Program-made: the position numbers and the translations under genes
Shown: piece by piece, positions 58,301 through 64,000 of the stretch
Layout: each line of letters starts with the position of its first letter
Numbering within the stretch: the stretch's first letter is position 1
Assembly (NCBI RefSeq): GCF_023073415.1
Contig: NZ_JADPJL010000014.1
Location: 23,059-87,058 of the forward strand
Direction: 5' to 3'
DNA: 64,000 bases
Source: Bradyrhizobium sp. 190
GTDB taxonomy: Bacteria; Pseudomonadota; Alphaproteobacteria; Rhizobiales; Xanthobacteraceae
The notes under the pieces: model-generated
Databases searched by the model: none
Told to the model about the DNA's origin: nothing
What the model saw: only the letters and a program-made list of their open reading frames with translations

Positions 58301-58690
58301 CTCACCGTGCCGCTGTTCGGCATCGTCCTGCGCAAGGGCTATGGCTTGGGGGCGCAATCCATGATCGGAGGCGGTTTTCATGCCTCGTTCTTCACGGTGG
58401 CGTGGCCGACCGGAGAATTCGGCGGCATGGGGCTCGAAGGCTATGTGCGGCTCGGCTTCCGCAAGGAGATGGAAGCGATCGAGGACCCGGACGAGCGCGA
58501 GGAGTACTACCAGGCCAAGGTCGACGAACTCTACGCCAACGGCAAGGCGGTCTCGATCGCCTCAGTGCTCGAGATCGACGAGGTGATCGATCCCGCCGAC
58601 ACGCGGCAGTGGATCATGGCGGGGCTCCGCTCGGTGCCGAAGCCGGACGCGCGCACGACGAAGAAGCGGCCCTGTATTGATGCGTGGTAG
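55370..58690 (+). CDS. Single-chain biotin-dependent acyl-CoA carboxylase (BC-BCCP-CT)
   Basis: A 1106-residue multidomain enzyme carboxylating an acyl-CoA with bicarbonate and ATP. The biotin carboxylase is residues 1-450 (LLIANRGEIAIRIARAA, AVHPGYGFLSENA, IMIKAIAGGGGRGMRIV, RECTIQRRNQKLIEVAPSP, EANPRLQVEHTVTEEVLG). The biotin carrier is about 500-575, with biotinylated K535 in ESMKMEH. The carboxyltransferase is about 595-1095 (GGGGRPGDTDRLG, GYCFAGNAAMLGCCDVIIAT, GVGMITAFIRIEGKPFGLIANNPKHLGGAID, FMVGPEAEKTAIVRHVARMF). This layout matches single-chain long-chain acyl-CoA carboxylases described in mycobacteria and related enzymes in Rhodopseudomonas; chain-length preference cannot be read here. 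Confidence 0.93.
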   Translation: MSFHKLLIANRGEIAIRIARAAGDAGLATVAIHSADDAQSMHIRAADAAHEIPGRGARAYLDIEAVISAAKATGCDAVHPGYGFLSENATLARRCIEESIVFVGPSPEALDLFGDKARAKALAKQCGVPIIEGSSGPTSLEEARVFLESLGEGGAIMIKAIAGGGGRGMRIVDDANKLEEAYARCQSEANAAFGSDGVYVERLIRNARHIEVQIICDHHGAISHLWERECTIQRRNQKLIEVAPSPSLNDALRGRIIDAAKELAAAANYDNLGTFEFLVDNDAKTSDQTFAFIEANPRLQVEHTVTEEVLGLDLVQSQLAVAAGATLGSLGLAQAYIPKPRGYAMQLRVNMEVMDETGGTKPTGGTLALFDLPSGPGVRVDTFGYSGYRTSTAFDSLLAKVIVHSPGGNWTDVVHKATRTLREFRIGGVATNIPFLAAILAHPDFVENRVSTGFIEAHVAGLVGEAKATAETALIESGNAADDDTLALAVAASATGPDGSVAVPAPLQGTIVAIDVEEGDLVRPGQQIAVLESMKMEHLVTAPHGGRVTQVAAEAGVTLMQDEAILYLEPAEIDAHDVTEEEDVDLDHIRPDLAELIERHAITLDENRPASVERRRKTNQRTARENIAQLVDEGSFVEYGSLAIAAQRRRRTVDDLIRNTPADGLISGVATVNAEKFGADAARCMVISYDYTVLAGTQGHMNHKKIDRMLGLAEQWRMPLVFYAEGGGGRPGDTDRLGMTGLDGPSFVQFAKLSGLVPVIGVVSGYCFAGNAAMLGCCDVIIATMNASIGMGGPAMIEGGGLGVYHPAEVGPVSFQSPNGVIDILVEDEAEATAAVQKYLSYFQGAVADWKAPDQRLLRRAIPENRLRVYDIRNVIDLLADEGSVLEIRRDFGVGMITAFIRIEGKPFGLIANNPKHLGGAIDAPAGDKAARFMQLCDAFDIPILSLCDTPGFMVGPEAEKTAIVRHVARMFVTGASLTVPLFGIVLRKGYGLGAQSMIGGGFHASFFTVAWPTGEFGGMGLEGYVRLGFRKEMEAIEDPDEREEYYQAKVDELYANGKAVSIASVLEIDEVIDPADTRQWIMAGLRSVPKPDARTTKKRPCIDAW

Positions 58691-58707
58691 CGGGAGATCC
58701 GTAGGCC

Positions 58708-58800
58708 GTAGGGTGGGCAAAGCGTAGCGTGCCCACCATTCACGAGGATTGCTGCGGATAGATGGTGGGCACGGCGCTAACGCGCCTTTGCCCACCCTAC
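58708..58800. repeat. Palindromic intergenic repeat (GTAGGGTGGGCA type)
   Basis: GTAGGGTGGGCAAAGCGTAG at the left pairs with CTTTGCCCACCCTAC at the right, and GTGCCCACCATT pairs with ATGGTGGGCAC inside. It lies between the convergent carboxylase and monooxygenase genes, as the 46549-46633 copy does between two other convergent genes. Confidence 0.8.
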
Positions 58801-58831
58801 GGCTCTTCTGCATGTGGCGACCATCTAAATG

Positions 58832-60460
58832 CTACCCCAGCCGCAACTCCTCATACCCCTTCGCCGCGACCTCATCGCACCTTGCGCGGTAGGCCGGCGC
58901 ACTGCCGCTGTAGCGGGCGACGATGCGGGTCTGCTTGCCTTCGACGTTGGAATTGATGCCGGTCATCCAGGAATTGACCTCGTTGGACAGCAGTCCTTCG
59001 CCGAGCGCGTTGACGTGATCGGTCCAGGATTTCACGCCCTCCGGCGTCGCCTCCAGTCGTGTCAGCTTGTTGTCCATGGCAAAGCGGATCAGCCCGGTTA
59101 CCCAGTCGACGCTGTATTCGATGCTGCGCGGAATATTGCCGAGCGCGGTGTGCGGCCCCATCAGCATCAGCATGTTGGGAAATTCATGGACCATGATGCC
59201 GAGATAGGTCTCCGGTCCGCTTTTCCATTTCTCCTTCAGCCGTGCGCCGCCAACTCCGCAAAAATCGATCTTGTCGAAGCTGCCGGTGATGGCGTCAAAA
59301 CCGGTCGCGTAGATGACGATGTCGAACGCGTATTCCTTCTCGCTGGTCTTGATGCCTTCAGGCGTGATCCGCTCGATCGGCGTTTCCGTGATGTCGACCA
59401 GTTCGACATTGTCCTGGTTATAGACTTCGTAATAGAAGGTCTCGAGCGGCAGCCGGCGCGTGCCAAAACCGTGGTTCCTTGGAATCAGCTTTTCCGCCAC
59501 GGCCTGATTCTTCACCCGCTGCCGGATCTTGCGCGCGACAAAATCGGAGATCGTCGCGTTCGCCTTGCGGTCGATCAGGATATCGCGAAAATTGCCCTGC
59601 CAGATGCCGAAGCCGCGCTCGCCATAGAGCTTTTCATAAAACGCCTCGCGCTCCTCGTCCGAAACCTCGAACGCGCCGCGCGGGTCCGGCGTATGGAGGA
59701 AGCAGGCAAAAGTCTCCTGGCAGCGGGCAAACATCTCGGGATATCCCGCCTTGATCTTCGCTTGCGTCTCGGCGTCGATCTTGCCGTTGTGCAGCGGTGC
59801 GCACCAGTTCGGCGTGCGCTGGAACACGGTGAGATGCCCGACTTTTCCCGCGATAGTTTGGATGGTCTGTACGCCAGTTGCGCCGGTGCCGATCACAGCG
59901 ACGCGCTTGCCGGCAAAATCGACGGGCTCCTTCGGCCATCGCGCGGTGTGGAAAGACTGCCCCTTGAAACTGTCGCGCCCCTCGATCCGCGGCAGCGTCG
60001 GCGTCGACAGCGGGCCTATCGCGGTGATCAGGAACCGGGTGTTGATGCGGCTGCCGTCTTCCAGGGTAATGCTCCAGCTCCGCGAGCCCTCATCGTAGAC
60101 CGCTACCGTCACCCGGCTGCGAAACTGGATGTCACGGCGCAGGTCGAACTTGTCGGCGACGTAATTGAGATAGCGCAGCGTCTCCGGCTGGCCGGCGAAA
60201 TGCTCCGACCATTCCCATTCCTGCAGCAACTCCCTGGAGAACGAATAGCCGTAGGAATAGCTCTCCGAATCGAAGCGCGCGCCAGGATAGCGGTTCCAGT
60301 ACCAGGTGCCGCCGACATCGGTGCCGGCCTCGAACACACGCACGCGAAAACCTTGTTCGCGCAGTCGGTAGAGCTGGTATAGGCCCGACATGCCCGCGCC
60401 GATGATGATGGCGTCGAAATCCGGAATCGGCGTCGCCTCCGTGCTTATGGTTTGGTGCAA
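58832..60460 (-). CDS. Type I Baeyer-Villiger-like flavin monooxygenase
   Basis: A 542-residue FAD/NADPH monooxygenase. The FAD motif is GAGMSG (21-26), the Baeyer-Villiger fingerprint FKGQSFHTARWP is at 165-176, and the NADPH motif is GTGATG (191-196). Further conserved blocks are TDVGGTWYWNRYPGARFDSESYSYGYSF, YATGFDAITGSFDKIDFCG and NMLMLMGPHTALGN. It inserts oxygen next to a ketone, or oxygenates another soft nucleophile. The start is a TTG at 60460; no ATG occurs before the FAD motif, and GGGA lies a few bases upstream. It is divergent from the GMC gene by 169 bp, so oxidation of an alcohol and then of a ketone could be linked. Confidence 0.9.
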   Translation of the reverse strand: MHQTISTEATPIPDFDAIIIGAGMSGLYQLYRLREQGFRVRVFEAGTDVGGTWYWNRYPGARFDSESYSYGYSFSRELLQEWEWSEHFAGQPETLRYLNYVADKFDLRRDIQFRSRVTVAVYDEGSRSWSITLEDGSRINTRFLITAIGPLSTPTLPRIEGRDSFKGQSFHTARWPKEPVDFAGKRVAVIGTGATGVQTIQTIAGKVGHLTVFQRTPNWCAPLHNGKIDAETQAKIKAGYPEMFARCQETFACFLHTPDPRGAFEVSDEEREAFYEKLYGERGFGIWQGNFRDILIDRKANATISDFVARKIRQRVKNQAVAEKLIPRNHGFGTRRLPLETFYYEVYNQDNVELVDITETPIERITPEGIKTSEKEYAFDIVIYATGFDAITGSFDKIDFCGVGGARLKEKWKSGPETYLGIMVHEFPNMLMLMGPHTALGNIPRSIEYSVDWVTGLIRFAMDNKLTRLEATPEGVKSWTDHVNALGEGLLSNEVNSWMTGINSNVEGKQTRIVARYSGSAPAYRARCDEVAAKGYEELRLG

Positions 60461-60629
60461 GGCTATCCCGTCTTGCGCCCGCGAACAAACCGGTATCGAG
60501 GCGCGGCAGGGTTGCAGGTTTGTCCGACCAAGCCCACCTCACGCAGCTTTACTGCTGGCCGCATCTGCCCCTATCGTGAAGCCGAGATCGCCCTTAGGCG
60601 ACGTAGTTCAGGGAGCGAAGCGAATCACA

Positions 60630-62228
60630 ATGAACGACCCCGTTGACGTCCTGATCATCGGCGCCGGCGCATCCGGCGCGGCGGTGGCGTGGAGCCTGGC
60701 CGAAACCAAGATGCACATCCTCTGCCTCGACCAGGGTGGCTGGATGAAGCCGTCGGAATATCCGAGCACGGGGCGTGACTGGGAGGCGAAGTTTTATGGC
60801 GACTGGTCGACCAGCCCGAACATCCGCGGCCGGCCCGAGGACTATCCTGTTAACGACGACAATTCGCCGATCAAGGTCGTGAACTTCAACGGCGTCGGCG
60901 GCTCCACCGTGATGTACACCGCGCACTGGCCGCGGCTGCACCCCTCCGATTTCAAGGTCAGGACGCTCGACGGCGTCGCTGATGACTGGCCGATCGATTA
61001 CGATGCACTCACGCCGTTCTTTGAAGAGAACGACCGGATGATGGGCGTCTCGGGCCTGTCAGGTGACCCGCTTTCGCCGCCGACGCGCCCGCCAATGCCG
61101 CCGCAGCCGCTCGGACTTTCCGGCCCGCTGATCGGCAAGGCCATGAACAAGCTCGGCTGGCACTGGTGGCCGTCGGACACCACGGTCGCGACGATGGATT
61201 ACGAAGGCCGGGCGCGCTGCATCAATCTTGGCCACTGCACGCCGGCTTGCGCGCAAGGCGCAAAGGCCTCGACCGATATCACCTATTGGCCGCACGCGAT
61301 CCGCGCCGGCGTCGAACTCAAGACTCATTGCCGCGTGCGCGAGATCCTGACCAATGAGCACGGCATGGCCTCGGGCGTCGTCTACTACGACAAGGATGGC
61401 GTCGAGCAGTTCCAGCCGGCCGAGGTCGTCATCATCGCCTGCAACGGCGTTGGCACGCCGCGGCTGCTCTTGAACTCCGTCTCCGGTCGTTTCCCGAATG
61501 GGCTGGCCAATTCATCCGGCCTGGTCGGCAAGAACTTGATGTTTCATCCCTATGCGCAGATCTACGGCTTCGTGAAGGAGCCGACCGACAGTAACCGCGC
61601 GCCACCGACCTGCCTCTGGAGCAAGGAGTTTTACGACACCGATCTTTCGCGCGGCTTCGTTCGCGGCTACGGCATTCAGTTTGGCCGCGGCGCAGGGCCC
61701 GTGTTCGAAGCGGTGGCGAGCGAGCAGAAGGGCATTTTGCCGTGGGGCGCGGATCATCACCGTGTCTTTCGCCAGCTCAACGGCCATCGGCTCGCGGTCT
61801 CCGCGATCTGCGAGGATCTGCCCGAGGAACACAACCGCGTCACGCTCGATCCCGTGCTGAAGGACGGCCACGGCATTCCTGCGCCTAAGATCGACTACAC
61901 GATCGGCGAGAACAGCCGGAAGATGATGGAGCATGGACTGGCGCGCGGCCGCGAGATTCTCGAAGCCGCTGGCGCGACCGACATCTGCATCAACAATCCT
62001 ATACCCTGGGGCGGCTGGCATCTGCTCGGCACGGCGCGGATGGGCACCGATCCTGCGCGCTCCGTGGTGAACGAATGGGGGCGGTCGCATGACGTGAAGA
62101 ATCTCTTCATCGTCGACGGCAGCGTGTTCGTGACGTCAGGCGGCGTGAACCCGACTTCGACCATCCAGGCGATCGCGCTCTACGTCGCCGACCAGATGAA
62201 GCAACGCCTCGCCAACCTCTTCGATTGA
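60630..62228 (+). CDS. GMC-family oxidoreductase (gluconate-dehydrogenase large-subunit-like)
   Basis: A 532-residue FAD enzyme of the glucose-methanol-choline family. The FAD motif GAGASGAAVAWSLAE is at about 11-25; GGSTVMYTAHWPRLHPSDF and the C-terminal GGWHLLGTARMG (catalytic H464) with DGSVFVTSGGVNPTSTIQAIALYVAD (N507) are typical of GMC dehydrogenases of the sugar-acid/alcohol type. A cysteine-containing loop (RCINLGHCTPACAQGAK) is also seen in gluconate-2-dehydrogenase-like large subunits. There is no signal peptide. The ATG at 60630 is chosen from the family N-terminus VDVLIIGAGASG. A small gluconate-dehydrogenase-subunit-3-like partner follows seven bases after. Confidence 0.9.
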   Translation: MNDPVDVLIIGAGASGAAVAWSLAETKMHILCLDQGGWMKPSEYPSTGRDWEAKFYGDWSTSPNIRGRPEDYPVNDDNSPIKVVNFNGVGGSTVMYTAHWPRLHPSDFKVRTLDGVADDWPIDYDALTPFFEENDRMMGVSGLSGDPLSPPTRPPMPPQPLGLSGPLIGKAMNKLGWHWWPSDTTVATMDYEGRARCINLGHCTPACAQGAKASTDITYWPHAIRAGVELKTHCRVREILTNEHGMASGVVYYDKDGVEQFQPAEVVIIACNGVGTPRLLLNSVSGRFPNGLANSSGLVGKNLMFHPYAQIYGFVKEPTDSNRAPPTCLWSKEFYDTDLSRGFVRGYGIQFGRGAGPVFEAVASEQKGILPWGADHHRVFRQLNGHRLAVSAICEDLPEEHNRVTLDPVLKDGHGIPAPKIDYTIGENSRKMMEHGLARGREILEAAGATDICINNPIPWGGWHLLGTARMGTDPARSVVNEWGRSHDVKNLFIVDGSVFVTSGGVNPTSTIQAIALYVADQMKQRLANLFD

Positions 62229-62235
62229 GAGCGCC

Positions 62236-62685
62236 ATGTCCGCAGCCAATGAACTGACATCGACCCAACGCGACGATCTCCGCACCGTCGCCGCGATGAT
62301 CGTTCCCGCCAGCGACGAATACAAGGTACCCGGCGCGGACGATCCCGCGATCCAGGCCGACATGCTGGCGACGCTTGGCCGCGACACGGCGCTGGTGGCG
62401 CAGGCGCTCGATCATCTCGCGCGTCTCGCAGGCCAACCGCTGGCTGAACTCGATGCGGCCAGACGCGATGACGTTGCGAAGGAGTTCCGCGCCACCGGCG
62501 GCGCTGCGGCTGCGACGCTCGTCCGCGTCGTCCTGCAATGCTACTACCGTGACGACCGCGTGCTGCGCTCGCTCGGGCTCGAGCTGCGCGCACCGTTCCC
62601 AAAAGGCTATGTGCTGGAGCAGGGCGACTGGGCGCTGCTCGATCCCGTCAAGGCGCGGCCGGCGAGCCTCAGACGGACGCCCTAG
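62236..62685 (+). CDS. Gluconate 2-dehydrogenase subunit 3-like protein, no Tat signal
   Basis: A 149-residue protein resembling the small (subunit 3) partner of flavin-dependent gluconate/GMC dehydrogenases: LTSTQRDDLRTVAAMIVPASDEYKVPGADDPAIQADMLATLGRD ... EFRATGGAAAATLVRVVLQCYYRDDRVLRSLGLELRAPFPKGYVLEQGDWALLDPVKAR. In the classical complex this subunit carries a twin-arginine signal that exports the flavoprotein; here the N-terminus MSAANELTSTQRDD has none, and the adjacent GMC protein lacks one too. There is no cytochrome c gene nearby. The pair probably works in the cytoplasm. It sits seven bases after the GMC gene, so co-transcription is certain in practice. Confidence 0.82.
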   Translation: MSAANELTSTQRDDLRTVAAMIVPASDEYKVPGADDPAIQADMLATLGRDTALVAQALDHLARLAGQPLAELDAARRDDVAKEFRATGGAAAATLVRVVLQCYYRDDRVLRSLGLELRAPFPKGYVLEQGDWALLDPVKARPASLRRTP

Positions 62686-62766
62686 CAGGCCAGCCCCGTG
62701 CTCGTTGCGGGCATCTTGCGAATGCGGTTCCCGGCCACCATCTGATGAGGTCGAAGGAATCTCGTC

Positions 62767-63792
62767 ATGTTGGATTTTACGTCAGATATCGCCGATGACG
62801 GGCCGTCATCGCGAGCGGCCGAGCCTGCCCGGGACAATGACCGGGTCTTGCTCGATGCCTATTCCAATGCCGTGATCGACGTGACCGAACGCGTCGGCCC
62901 AGCCGTCGTCCGCGTCGAGACCGGGCCAAAGGTGCGCAGCGCGCGTGAGCGCGGCGGGCTTGGCTCGGGCATCGTGATATCGCCCGATGGTCTTGTGCTG
63001 ACCAACAGCCATGTGGTCGGATCGTCGAAAGAAATCAGGCTGCGCGACATCGAAGGTTTTGTTACCGACGCCCATGTGCTCGGCGTCGATCCCGACACCG
63101 ACCTCGCGCTGCTGCGGGCCGATGGCGCACGCGATCTGCGCTACGCCTCGCTCGGCAATTCCAAGAGCCTGCGCCGCGGCCAGCTCGTGGTCGCGATCGG
63201 CAATCCGCTCGGCTTTGAATCGACAGTCACCGCCGGCGTGGTGTCGGCGCTCGGCCGTTCGATCCGCTCGGTCAGCGGTCGGACCATCGAGGATGTGATC
63301 CAGACCGACGCCGCGCTCAATCCCGGCAATTCCGGCGGCCCGCTGGTGTCGTCGGCATCCGAGGTGATCGGCATCAACACCGCGATCATCAGCGGTGCGC
63401 AGGGCATCTGCTTTGCGGTCGCGAGCAACACCGCGCAGTTCGTGCTGTCCGAGATCATCCGCCACGGCTATGTCCGCCGCGCTTACATCGGCGTAGCGGG
63501 CCAGACCGCGCCGGTCCCGCGCCGACATGCCGTGGTCGCCGGCGTCGACAACAAGATGGGCGCGCTGCTGGCGCAGATCGAGCCGGATAGTCCGGCGGCG
63601 AAGGCAGGGCTATTGCCGGGCGATGTCGTGATCAGGTTGGACGGCATCGAAATCAACGGCGTCGACGACCTGATCCGCGCCCTCGACCGCGACCGCATCG
63701 GGCGGGAGTTGTCGATGGATGTGCTGCGGATGGGAAGGTTGCGCGGGATCGACATCCATCCGGTGGAGAGGAAGCCGGCGGGGAAGCAGTGA
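62767..63792 (+). CDS. HtrA/DegP-family trypsin-like serine protease with one PDZ domain, no signal peptide
   Basis: A 341-residue serine protease of the S1C (HtrA) family. The catalytic triad is H82 (LTNSHVVG), D112 (DPDTDLALLR) and S189 (NPGNSGGPL). One PDZ domain follows (about residues 235-325: IGVAGQTAPVP ... GALLAQIEPDSPAAKAGLLPGDVVIRLDGIEINGVDDLIRALDRDRIG). Typical DegP/DegQ proteins have a signal peptide and two PDZ domains; here the first 30 residues (MLDFTSDIADDGPSSRAAEPARDND) are acidic and polar, so the protein is probably cytoplasmic. AAGGAA precedes the ATG. It stands alone after the GMC pair, 81 bp apart. Confidence 0.9.
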   Translation: MLDFTSDIADDGPSSRAAEPARDNDRVLLDAYSNAVIDVTERVGPAVVRVETGPKVRSARERGGLGSGIVISPDGLVLTNSHVVGSSKEIRLRDIEGFVTDAHVLGVDPDTDLALLRADGARDLRYASLGNSKSLRRGQLVVAIGNPLGFESTVTAGVVSALGRSIRSVSGRTIEDVIQTDAALNPGNSGGPLVSSASEVIGINTAIISGAQGICFAVASNTAQFVLSEIIRHGYVRRAYIGVAGQTAPVPRRHAVVAGVDNKMGALLAQIEPDSPAAKAGLLPGDVVIRLDGIEINGVDDLIRALDRDRIGRELSMDVLRMGRLRGIDIHPVERKPAGKQ

Positions 63793-63814
63793 CGATTGCG
63801 GCGTCGAGCGCTGC

Positions 63815-63880
63815 TTCCCTCTCCCCTTGTGGGAGAGGGTGGATCGACGCCGCGTTAGCGGCGGCGAGACGGGTGAGGGG
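63815..63880. repeat. Palindromic repeat after the HtrA-like gene
   Basis: Two hairpins lie in tandem: CCCTCTCCCC/GGGAGAGGG around TTGT, then CGCCGCG/CGGCGGCG around TTAG, ending GGGTGAGGGG. The CCCTCTCCCC...GGGTGAGGGG form is a common intergenic element in this group. It probably forms the 3' end of the protease transcript. From 63881 to 64000 I see no gene or clear signal. Confidence 0.7.
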
Positions 63881-64000
63881 TTCTCTCCGCGGAGACAGAC
63901 CCCTTGTATCTGCCCATTGAGCAAAATGTGCGATGGAAGCGACTGAGCGCTTTGGCCGGTGGCCACCGGCCAAAGCGCGCGGCGATGTCGCCCGATACCC

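Noticed and set aside
58829..60382. Open frame of 517 codons on the plus strand opposite the monooxygenase
   Set aside because: Antisense to an enzyme with FAD, NADPH and Baeyer-Villiger fingerprints; no ribosome-binding site or domain.
40801..63880. Repeated palindromes considered as a CRISPR array
   Set aside because: They are single, widely spaced elements with long arms; there are no regular spacers or cas genes.
1..64000. Search for tRNA, rRNA, insertion sequence, integrase or phage genes
   Set aside because: None could be seen on either strand; no transposase- or integrase-like protein occurs among the real genes.

Overview
The window is a GC-rich, gene-dense stretch (about 90% coding) of an alphaproteobacterial chromosome, most likely from the Bradyrhizobium/Rhodopseudomonas group (Nitrobacteraceae). 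The evidence is the codon style, the gene families (many ABC importers, HyuA/HyuB, enolase-superfamily and amidohydrolase enzymes, a single-chain acyl-CoA carboxylase) and the short palindromic intergenic elements of the types GTAGGGTGGGCAAAGCG, CGTCATTGCGAG and GTAGCCCGGAT. I know these elements from that group by memory, so the assignment is an inference. I see no rRNA, tRNA, CRISPR array, insertion sequence or prophage. Most of the region is catabolic and transport capacity.

Layout. 1-1705: end of an L-idonate-dehydrogenase-like gene and uxuA (hexuronate/sugar-acid catabolism). 1707-8737 (minus): a six-gene peptide/opine-type ABC importer operon with two tandem substrate-binding paralogues, preceded by two tandem IclR-like operator palindromes. 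9232-13247: a STAS-less SulP transporter, a DUF2889 protein, a quinone oxidoreductase and an LLM flavin monooxygenase. 13330-18136: a FadR-type GntR regulator divergent from a sugar-type ABC importer (binding protein and two permeases, no ATPase) ending in a shikimate-dehydrogenase-like gene. 18277-19419: an MscS channel. 19562-22186: DUF3830, a PuuE-like deacetylase and an allantoate-amidohydrolase-like enzyme, which together look like a ring-opening/amide pathway. 22288-25311: an unrecognised 456-aa protein, an exported NTF2-like protein and a LysR regulator. 25491-27850: a cysteine hydrolase plus an NCS2-like permease behind a GntR-type box. 28020-35368: a VOC protein, a FAD oxidoreductase and a second peptide-type ABC importer with a fused double ATPase.

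35795-40792: an HU-like protein with a clear terminator, an atypical SDR that has lost its catalytic Tyr/Lys, a CmcJ/AsaB-type oxygenase-like protein, an MFS transporter and a GSA-like aminotransferase. 40907-44616: HyuB-HyuA. 44709-47858: a small exported protein, an orphan branched-chain-amino-acid-type binding protein and an enolase-superfamily dehydratase. 47991-55170: a coherent catabolic locus with a cytosine-deaminase-like amidohydrolase, an NTF2-like protein, a GntR regulator, a NitT/TauT-type importer and a second amidohydrolase. Its two divergent promoter regions share a 22-bp motif, so it looks like one regulon for uptake and hydrolysis of an N-heterocycle or cyclic amide. 55370-58690: a single-chain biotin-dependent acyl-CoA carboxylase behind an IclR-like palindrome. 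58832-62685: a Baeyer-Villiger monooxygenase divergent from a GMC oxidoreductase and its small partner. 62767-63792: an HtrA/Deg-like protease.

The best candidates for undescribed biology are the 47991-55170 regulon and the DUF3830/deacetylase/amidohydrolase trio at 19562-22186. Both have recognisable enzyme classes but no substrate that sequence alone can name.
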